A DNA stretch of 5,405 nt from an uncultured Lactobacillus sp. (GTDB taxonomy: Bacteria; Bacillota; Bacilli; Lactobacillales; Lactobacillaceae). Below, piece after piece: positions 1 through 5,405 of the stretch. The DNA is taken from the NCBI GenBank assembly GCA_945281075.1, contig CALYQE010000121.1, positions 1-5,405 of the forward strand. The letters are read 5' to 3'. Below the pieces are notes generated by a model. That model was not told the origin of the DNA, ran no database searches, and saw nothing but the letters and a program-made list of their open reading frames with translations. Position numbers and translations under genes: made by a program. Positions within the stretch are counted from its first letter, which is position 1. Every line of letters begins with the position of its first letter.

Positions 1-565
1 AATTGCGGTAGCGCAGGCCTTCAACGTGATCTTGGGGGTTGTTGCCGTAGCCTTCGATCATTTCGCCTAAGGGATGCAATTTATCAGGATCATCGAAAAA
101 AGTTTGCCCGGAGTGATTTTCAAAAGCGCAAACTTCGCCCCATTCGCTCTGATAACGGGTATCGCCAATCATTCGTTTGTCGGCTTTAAAGACAGTATGG
201 AAAGGCAAAATGTTTAGCCCCCTGATTGTCACGCTAGAACTAGTCTTGTAGTCTCTGCCAATTAGTTGATAGCCACCACAAACGCCAAGCATCGGTTTGC
301 CTTCATTGATATATTTAGTCAGAGTTTCTTTGTGTCGTGGCAGGTCTTTTGCCACGACAGTCTGCTCGAAGTCCTGACCACCACCAAAAAAGATGAAGTC
401 ATAGTCAAAAGCGTCAAATTCATCTCCTAAAGAAATGTTGTCAATTTGCGTTGCATAACCTTGCTTTTTTAAGAGAAAACGAATGATTTTCACATCGCCA
501 GAATCACCATAGGTATTCATTAAGTCTTCGTATAAATATGCAATTTTAATTGTTTTGTCCGCCAT
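1..565 (-). CDS. gatD: Lipid II isoglutaminyl synthase, glutamine amidotransferase subunit GatD (partial, C-terminus outside window)
   Basis: GatD is the glutaminase half of the MurT-GatD complex. It supplies ammonia to amidate the D-Glu of lipid II stem peptides at the cytoplasmic face of the membrane. I translated the minus strand from ATG at 565 and found 188 open codons to the window edge. The N-terminus reads MADKTIKIAYLYEDLMNTYG, typical of the family. A GGG turn follows at residues 61-63, then the nucleophile elbow GVCGGYQ with catalytic Cys96. The segment KRMIGD around Arg131 matches the region of the conserved active-site Arg in the staphylococcal enzyme, and AFENHSG and EGYGNN follow. 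The catalytic His expected near residue 190 lies off the window. A GAGGAG ribosome binding site at 575-580, nine bases upstream, fixes the start. The partner murT is not upstream; it may lie downstream outside the window. A CobB/CobQ cobalamin enzyme is the usual misannotation, but the short class I amidotransferase form argues for GatD. Confidence 0.9.
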   Translation of the reverse strand, partial: MADKTIKIAYLYEDLMNTYGDSGDVKIIRFLLKKQGYATQIDNISLGDEFDAFDYDFIFFGGGQDFEQTVVAKDLPRHKETLTKYINEGKPMLGVCGGYQLIGRDYKTSSSVTIRGLNILPFHTVFKADKRMIGDTRYQSEWGEVCAFENHSGQTFFDDPDKLHPLGEMIEGYGNNPQDHVEGLRYRN

Positions 566-593
566 GTACACCAGCTCCTCTTTGTCTTGTTAA

Positions 594-622
594 AGTATAT
601 CTTAAAGGCGTTAAGTGAGCAA
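594..622 (-). promoter_or_regulatory. Candidate gatD promoter
   Basis: On the minus strand, TTGCTC (617-622) and TATACT (594-599) are separated by exactly 17 bases. The -10 matches consensus at 5 of 6 positions and the -35 at 3 of 6. Predicted transcription would start near 587, leaving a short leader with the GAGGAG ribosome binding site. I see no terminator hairpin in the 63-bp gap after the upstream kinase gene, so gatD may be served both by this promoter and by read-through. Confidence 0.4.
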
Positions 623-628
623 AAATAA

Positions 629-1441
629 TTATTCGGTATCTTTTTGGGCCGCAAAATGATTAATTGGGCCATACTTAGTGCCAACACCGATTGGGTGGGC
701 GATTGCTTCATAAGTAAAGTCTTTGGCAGTCGCAACGCTCTCCATGATAGACTTGCCTTTTGCTAGTTCAGCAGCAATCACTGCCGATAAAGTGTCACCG
801 GTGCCGTTGATTCTTTCGGTATTAATGTAAGGCTTGGTAAACTCATAAAACTTGCCGTCCTCAGCCAGTAGGAGGTCAGTCACTTCTGTTTGCGTCTGAT
901 CATCATGGCGGCCCTTCATGAGAACATTTTTAGCGCCCAGTTCCTGCAGCTTTTGTGCGCCGCGTTTAATTTCATCTTTCGAAGCTAGTTTTGAGCCGAT
1001 TAGCTTTTGCTGTTCATAAAAGTTCGGTGTAATGATGTCGGCCAGAGGCATTAAGTCATCTAAAAAGGCTTGGTAAGCATCATCGTCCAAAAGCGTGTCG
1101 CCGTGCTTGGTCATAATCACGGGATCAAGAACAATTTTACCCATATCATATTTACGCAAATTTGCGGTAACACAGGCAATGACTTCCTTGTTAGCCAGCA
1201 TCCCAGTTTTGACCGCATCAATTTTAAAATCATCATTTAGAACGTCAAACTGTTTTTGAATAAATGAAATCGGCATGACTTCCTGAGCGTAGATGCCGGT
1301 TGTATTGCCGGCAACAGCGGCCGTTAACAGCCCCATACCATATACTTGGCGAGCGTAAAATGAATGCAAATCAGCCGTCATGCCAGCGCTGCCGTCACTG
1401 TCGTTGCCAGCAATCGTTAAAGTGATAATTTCTTTTTTCAT
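629..1441 (-). CDS. thiD: ThiD-fold kinase (hydroxymethylpyrimidine/phosphomethylpyrimidine or pyridoxal kinase)
   Basis: This cytoplasmic ribokinase-fold enzyme should phosphorylate HMP and HMP-P for thiamine synthesis or, as in several Firmicutes homologues, pyridoxal for B6 salvage. The 270-residue protein has the usual family length. It opens with ITLTIAGNDSDGSAG (residues 6-20), where family members have IAGSDSxGGAG. It continues with DAVKTGML (75-82), the DPVIMTKHGD lid region (106-115), ITPN (137-140), LMKGRH (174-179), the anion-hole motif INGTGDTLSA (211-220) and GPINHF (258-263). ATG at 1441 was chosen over a GTG 13 codons upstream (1480), because GAGG at 1452-1455 sits ten bases before the ATG and nothing comparable precedes the GTG. 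Two positions are unusual: Asp216 replaces the Cys of the common GTGCT motif, and Thr111 occupies the lid site where Gram-positive pyridoxal kinases carry Cys. Substrate is therefore uncertain; the family assignment is firm. No other thiamine gene lies nearby. Confidence 0.87.
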   Translation of the reverse strand: MKKEIITLTIAGNDSDGSAGMTADLHSFYARQVYGMGLLTAAVAGNTTGIYAQEVMPISFIQKQFDVLNDDFKIDAVKTGMLANKEVIACVTANLRKYDMGKIVLDPVIMTKHGDTLLDDDAYQAFLDDLMPLADIITPNFYEQQKLIGSKLASKDEIKRGAQKLQELGAKNVLMKGRHDDQTQTEVTDLLLAEDGKFYEFTKPYINTERINGTGDTLSAVIAAELAKGKSIMESVATAKDFTYEAIAHPIGVGTKYGPINHFAAQKDTE

Positions 1442-1480
1442 TATTATGTATCCTCTTTTTAAGCAAAACTTTATGTTCAC

Positions 1481-1509
1481 AGTATAACTTAAAACAAGGC
1501 GAATGCTAT
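1481..1509 (-). promoter_or_regulatory. Candidate leftward promoter of the ThiD-like kinase gene
   Basis: The minus strand has TATACT at 1481-1486 (5 of 6 to consensus). Seventeen bases upstream of it is a weak -35, ATAGCA (1504-1509, 3 of 6). Transcription would start near 1474 and give a leader of about 33 bases containing the GAGG ribosome binding site. Another consensus-like -35 (TTGACC, 1531-1536) has no -10 at suitable spacing. Confidence 0.3.
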
Positions 1510-1512
1510 AAT
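1484..1512 (+). promoter_or_regulatory. Candidate glpK promoter with extended -10
   Basis: TATAAT at 1507-1512 is preceded by TGC, giving a perfect extended -10 (TGnTATAAT). The -35 at 17-base spacing is weak (ATAACT, 1484-1489), which an extended -10 tolerates. Transcription would start near 1519, about 60 bases before the glpK ATG. A second possible promoter is TTGTAA (1519-1524), 16 bases, TAAAAT (1541-1546), which would start near 1553 inside the cre-like site. I prefer the extended -10. Confidence 0.45.
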
Positions 1513-1549
1513 TATTTCTTGTAAAAAAAGGGTCAAATAGTAAAATTAT

Positions 1550-1565
1550 AGTAAACCGCTTTCTT
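1550..1565 (+). promoter_or_regulatory. cre-like CcpA site upstream of glpK
   Basis: AGTAAACCGCTTTCTT matches the degenerate cre consensus WTGWNANCGNTNWCAW at 9 of its 12 defined positions and contains the core ANCGNT. It lies downstream of the preferred glpK start point and immediately before the ribosome binding site. CcpA bound here would block elongation or initiation when preferred sugars are present. glpK is a well-known target of carbon catabolite control in Gram-positive bacteria, but three mismatches make this a tentative call. Confidence 0.42.
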
Positions 1566-1567
1566 AA

Positions 1568-3088
<1,521 letters not shown>

Positions 3089-3122
3089 GAGTTAGAATTT
3101 AAAGGTAAGAAGGGGTGAAAAA

Positions 3123-3896
3123 ATGGCACATGATCGAATTGTTAAACTGGACGGCCCATTAAACTTTCGGGATGTCGGTGGCTACCAAAATAAGAATGGT
3201 CAAAAGGTAAAGTGGAATAAGATTTATCGGTCCGATTCACTCAGTTCATTATCTGAAGCTGATCGGGAAGAGTTAAGCCGGCTGCGCGTTACGATAGATT
3301 GTGATTTACGCTCGCAGTACGAAAAAAATTCTTCACCAGACAAAGCGTGGCCAAATGTTCATTATCTTGATTTACCGGTTTATTCAGAAAACCCTGAGGA
3401 CCGACCCAATGGTCACAAAATTTATCGTTTTCTTCATCATATTCCGGATTTGAGCAATAATTTTATTGGTCAAATTTACCAACAGACTTTGCTTAGCGAG
3501 CACAGCCGTAAGATGTTTGCCCGAATTTTTCGCGAATTATTAACTTTGCCAAAAGAAGATGCGCTTGTTTACCACTGCAGTGCGGGCAAAGATCGCACGG
3601 GGATGGTATCTGCTTTGATCTTAATGGCGCTAGGCGTTGATGATGATACAATTGCCCGTGATTACCTATTAACCAATAAGCTGTATGACTTTGCAATTTC
3701 ACGCCAGTTACCAAGTAATGATGAAATTGCCCAAATGGTTGCCACGATGAATGTGACTAAGGGTGAGGGCACCGCTATTCGCGGCATTACCGAGACTGTT
3801 CGTGGTGGCTGGGGAGATTTTGCTACGTTCTTTGAAAAAGAGTTGGGCTTCAGCAGTGATGACTTGGCCAAATTAAGAAAGATATACTTAGAATAG
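3123..3896 (+). CDS. Tyrosine-protein phosphatase, LipA/MptpB-like (HCxxGKDRTG class)
   Basis: The 257-residue protein belongs to the bacterial tyrosine phosphatase family with a cysteine-phosphate intermediate (Y_phosphatase3 type). It begins with NFRDVGGY (14-21) and YRSDSLSSLSEAD (35-47), both family hallmarks. The P-loop HCSAGKDRTG spans residues 151-160, with nucleophile Cys152 and phosphate-binding Arg158. Lys156-Asp157 in the loop is the signature of LipA of Listeria and MptpB of Mycobacterium, which accept phosphotyrosine and also phosphoinositides. The conserved RDYLLTN helix follows at 179-185. I see no signal peptide or membrane segment, so it should be cytoplasmic unless exported by an unseen route. 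AGGGGTG at 3111-3117 supports ATG 3123. It starts 34 bp after glpK with no terminator between, so co-transcription is likely. The physiological substrate is unknown. The gene ends with TAG, after which the frame stays open for another 22 codons. Confidence 0.92.
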   Translation: MAHDRIVKLDGPLNFRDVGGYQNKNGQKVKWNKIYRSDSLSSLSEADREELSRLRVTIDCDLRSQYEKNSSPDKAWPNVHYLDLPVYSENPEDRPNGHKIYRFLHHIPDLSNNFIGQIYQQTLLSEHSRKMFARIFRELLTLPKEDALVYHCSAGKDRTGMVSALILMALGVDDDTIARDYLLTNKLYDFAISRQLPSNDEIAQMVATMNVTKGEGTAIRGITETVRGGWGDFATFFEKELGFSSDDLAKLRKIYLE

Positions 3897-3979
3897 GGGC
3901 ATGATAAGCGGATTAGTGACCTGACAGCAGTAAAAGAAGCCACTATCGCTTTAATGCATCATTAATCAATTAAAAAACA

Positions 3980-4013
3980 AAAAAGCTCCACTCTAACTTG
4001 AGTGCAGCTTTTT
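3980..4013. terminator. Bidirectional rho-independent terminator
   Basis: The left arm AAAAAGCT (3980-3987) pairs with AGCTTTTT (4006-4013). A C/C mismatch follows, then CACTC (3989-3993) pairs with GAGTG (4000-4004) around a six-base loop TAACTT. The T run on the plus strand ends the glpK-phosphatase transcript. The A-rich left flank reads as a long T run on the minus strand and ends the dehydrogenase transcript. It sits between convergent genes, as expected. Confidence 0.88.
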
Positions 4014-4025
4014 ATGTACAATATT

Positions 4026-5144
4026 TTATTCCGGCCGATAATCAGGATCAATAATTAAGACCGGCTTAATGGTCTTACCTGAAATTGAATCGGCGTTTGC
4101 TTGATTAATATCTTCAAACTTGTAGAACTTTTCCGTCTCATCAAATGGAAACTTGCCCAGTTGATAAAATTCAAGCAGCCGCGGGACGTCTACTTGTGGG
4201 ATAGCGTCACCCATGTTAACGCCGATTACTTTTTTATCATCTACGCACAAATCGTTCCAGGTTGAAACAGTAAGGTTTTGAGCAGTAACCGCGATAGCAG
4301 CGCAGGTTCCGCCTTGTGCCAAAGCGTCAATCGCGTTCTTGATAACGCCACTGATTCCCGTGGTATCAACTGTCCAGTCCACACCGTAGCCTCCGGTTAG
4401 CTCTTTAATTTTGGCAACTGGATCGGTGTCTTTACTGTTGATTGCAGCAGTTGCGCCTAACTTTTTAGCCAATTCTAAGCGCCCTGGCACGACATCAACT
4501 GCAATAACTTTGGTGCAGCCGCTAATTGAGCCCGCCATCATGGCAGCAAGACCGACAGCTCCTGTACCAAAGACAGCAATCGTATCGCCAGGTTTAGGTT
4601 GTAATGTGTTAAAGACTGTTCCAGAGCCGGTAACGTAACCACAGCCAAGAGGACCAGCCTTGCGTAAGTCAACGCTGTTATCAACTTTAACGGCATTGCG
4701 CTGATCAACTACGGTAGTAGTGGTAAAGGATGATTGGTTGAACATATCGCAAATACGCTTGCCATTTTTCTGAAAATGATCCTCACCATCGGCACGCACA
4801 CCAGACAAATTATAGTCACTGTAATGGCGACATTGCGTAGGGATGCCTTTCAAACAATTATCACAAATTCCGTCTGCGTAAAATGACATAACGACGTGGT
4901 CGCCAACTTTAAAGTTTTTAACTTGACTACCAACTTTTTCCACGATTCCGGCGCCTTCGTGACCTAAAACCACCGGATAACCAACGCTAGAATCGCCTTT
5001 ACGTAATGCTTCATCCGAATGGCAGATTCCACTAGCGACCATATGGATTTGCAAGTCAGTTGGTCCGACTTCATGCAGGTCAATATCGTCTTCTATTTCG
5101 AAAGGACTACCCATTTCCTCAACAACAGCTGCTTTAATTTTCAT
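4026..5144 (-). CDS. Zinc-dependent alcohol dehydrogenase, medium-chain, aryl-alcohol type, NAD-linked
   Basis: This cytoplasmic MDR-superfamily enzyme should interconvert alcohols and aldehydes with NAD(H). The 372-residue protein is full length. Catalytic zinc ligands are Cys41 (SGICHSD), His62 (GHEGAG, 61-66) and Cys168 (PLGCGYVTGSG). The nucleotide-binding fold has VFGTGAVGLA (191-200), and Asp217 ends the second strand (VIAVD), which normally selects NAD over NADP. The motif PLGCGYVTGSGTVFNTLQP resembles benzyl/aryl-alcohol dehydrogenases. The structural-zinc lobe (DGICDNCLKGIPTQC, 91-105) has Cys94, Cys97 and Cys105, but Asp91 stands where the first Cys is usual. The consensus ribosome binding site AAAGGAGG at 5153-5160, eight bases before the ATG, fixes the start. 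A cre site lies just upstream, so expression is probably repressed by CcpA on preferred sugars. The true substrate cannot be read from sequence; S-(hydroxymethyl)glutathione dehydrogenase is a less likely alternative. Confidence 0.93.
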   Translation of the reverse strand: MKIKAAVVEEMGSPFEIEDDIDLHEVGPTDLQIHMVASGICHSDEALRKGDSSVGYPVVLGHEGAGIVEKVGSQVKNFKVGDHVVMSFYADGICDNCLKGIPTQCRHYSDYNLSGVRADGEDHFQKNGKRICDMFNQSSFTTTTVVDQRNAVKVDNSVDLRKAGPLGCGYVTGSGTVFNTLQPKPGDTIAVFGTGAVGLAAMMAGSISGCTKVIAVDVVPGRLELAKKLGATAAINSKDTDPVAKIKELTGGYGVDWTVDTTGISGVIKNAIDALAQGGTCAAIAVTAQNLTVSTWNDLCVDDKKVIGVNMGDAIPQVDVPRLLEFYQLGKFPFDETEKFYKFEDINQANADSISGKTIKPVLIIDPDYRPE

Positions 5145-5163
5145 CGAAATTTCCTCCTTTTCA

Positions 5164-5179
5164 ATGTAAGCGCTTGCTA
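5164..5179. promoter_or_regulatory. cre site (CcpA operator) upstream of the alcohol dehydrogenase
   Basis: ATGTAAGCGCTTGCTA fits WTGWNANCGNTNWCAW at 10 of 12 defined positions and has the perfect palindromic core AAGCGCTT (5168-5175). It lies 4 bp upstream of the ribosome binding site and downstream of any plausible -10 box for the leftward gene. A repressor bound here would block transcription of the dehydrogenase. This is the best operator in the window. Confidence 0.72.
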
Positions 5180-5185
5180 AAGATT

Positions 5186-5214
5186 ATTGTGGTCTTTTTA
5201 TAAAGTAATTGCAA
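5186..5214 (-). promoter_or_regulatory. Weak candidate promoter of the alcohol dehydrogenase
   Basis: On the minus strand TTGCAA (5209-5214) and CACAAT (5186-5191) are 17 bases apart, each 4 of 6 to consensus. An alternative -10 is TATAAA at 5197-5202, with no good -35. Either choice puts the start point at or just upstream of the cre site. The real promoter is not certain. Confidence 0.28.
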
Positions 5215-5220
5215 TACTTT
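5202..5220. repeat. 19-bp operator-like dyad upstream of the alcohol dehydrogenase
   Basis: AAAGTAATTGCAATACTTT has perfect 6-bp inverted arms (AAAGTA/TACTTT) separated by seven bases. It overlaps the region where the leftward promoter should lie, a usual place for a repressor or activator site. I cannot assign it to a known regulator; in AT-rich DNA it may be chance. Confidence 0.4.
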
Positions 5221-5285
5221 GAAGGTAAAAAATATACAAAGATATTAAAACTGGTAATTAGCATCTAGGAAAAATAGTTGTTTTG

Positions 5286-5334
5286 CCTAATGCTACTTTA
5301 ATTTTCAGAGTTGTGAATTAAAAGTAGCATTAGG
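5286..5334. repeat. Long inverted repeat / stem-loop in the divergent intergenic region
   Basis: CCTAATGCTACTTTAATT (5286-5303) pairs with AATTAAAAGTAGCATTAGG (5316-5334). This gives 18 base pairs, one bulged A and a 12-base loop. Partial complementarity continues outward (GTTGTTTT near 5277-5284 against AAACTAAC at 5335-5342). There is no T run directly after either arm, so it is not a standard terminator. It may be a structured operator, a transcript stem, or a relic of a small mobile element. Confidence 0.7.
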
Positions 5335-5359
5335 AAACTAACGAAAAATTAAATTAGTG

Positions 5360-5388
5360 TTGACAAATTGCTTAAATTTATCCATACT
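5360..5388 (+). promoter_or_regulatory. Candidate rightward promoter for a gene beyond the window
   Basis: A perfect -35 TTGACA (5360-5365) is followed after 17 bases by CATACT (5383-5388, 4 of 6). Transcription would start near 5395 and run to the right. No open reading frame can be seen before the window ends, so the target gene is unknown. It would be divergent to the alcohol dehydrogenase. Confidence 0.5.
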
Positions 5389-5402
5389 GAAACCGTATTC
5401 AA
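5387..5402. promoter_or_regulatory. cre-like or LacI-family operator over the rightward start point
   Basis: CTGAAACCGTATTCAA fits the cre consensus at 10 of 12 defined positions and shows the TGAA...TTCA symmetry around a central CG. It overlaps the predicted start point of the rightward promoter. It could bind CcpA or a pathway-specific LacI/GalR-type repressor, whose operators look alike. Confidence 0.48.
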
Positions 5403-5405
5403 TAT

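Noticed and set aside
601..615. CTTAA...TTAAG as a terminator between the kinase gene and gatD
   Set aside because: The stem is five AT-rich pairs without a T run, too weak for a rho-independent terminator.
520..735. Minus-strand open frame across the kinase-gatD junction
   Set aside because: It overlaps both genes in another frame, has no family resemblance and is explained by chance.
1441..1480. N-terminal extension of the kinase starting at GTG 1480
   Set aside because: The extension has no ribosome binding site, carries the real Shine-Dalgarno sequence inside it, and adds 13 residues before a start that already matches the family N-terminus.
3662..3943. Minus-strand open frame of 93 codons overlapping the end of the phosphatase gene
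   Set aside because: It is antisense to a real gene for most of its length, with no recognisable motif and no clear start signal.
4411..4638. Plus-strand open frame inside the alcohol dehydrogenase gene
   Set aside because: It is antisense to the nucleotide-binding domain; its Ala/Pro/Val-rich product is what the reverse of that domain gives.
5311..5319. TTGTGAATT as a Rex (NADH-sensing) operator
   Set aside because: Only one half site is present. The facing TTCACAA half at proper spacing is missing, so a Rex call is not supported despite the fitting redox context.

Overview
The window looks like chromosomal DNA from a low-GC Gram-positive bacterium, most probably a member of the Lactobacillaceae. 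The evidence is AT-rich intergenic DNA, strong AGGAGG-type ribosome binding sites, CcpA-type cre sites, and a GatD-type amidotransferase that belongs to Gram-positive peptidoglycan amidation. This placement is inferred from gene content and protein style, not from a database comparison. I see no insertion sequence, phage gene, CRISPR array, tRNA or rRNA.

Layout, left to right. (1) Positions 1-565, minus strand: the N-terminal 188 codons of gatD, cut by the window edge. (2) Positions 629-1441, minus strand: a ThiD-fold vitamin kinase (HMP/HMP-P or pyridoxal kinase), just upstream of gatD. (3) Positions 1442-1579: a compact divergent promoter region in which the best -10 boxes for the two directions lie about 20 bp apart, followed by a cre-like site just before glpK. 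(4) Positions 1580-3088, plus strand: glycerol kinase glpK. (5) Positions 3123-3896, plus strand: a tyrosine phosphatase of the HCxxGKDRTG (LipA/MptpB-like) type, 34 bp downstream of glpK and probably co-transcribed. (6) Positions 3897-4025: a convergent intergenic region with a strong bidirectional terminator. (7) Positions 4026-5144, minus strand: a zinc-dependent medium-chain alcohol dehydrogenase of the aryl-alcohol type. (8) Positions 5145-5405: a regulatory region with a good cre site, a 19-bp dyad, a long stem-loop, and a rightward promoter with a second cre-like site, pointing to a gene beyond the window.

The unifying theme is carbon-catabolite-controlled carbon and redox metabolism. 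Three cre-like sites precede glpK, the dehydrogenase and the unseen rightward gene. The left-hand genes are housekeeping (cofactor salvage and cell-wall amidation).

I do not see a convincing undescribed system. The most useful observations are residue substitutions at regulatory or metal/catalytic positions in three otherwise ordinary enzymes (Lys for the HPr-phosphorylated His in GlpK, Asp for the first structural-zinc Cys in the dehydrogenase, GTGD instead of GTGC in the ThiD-like kinase) and the dense regulatory architecture at the right edge.
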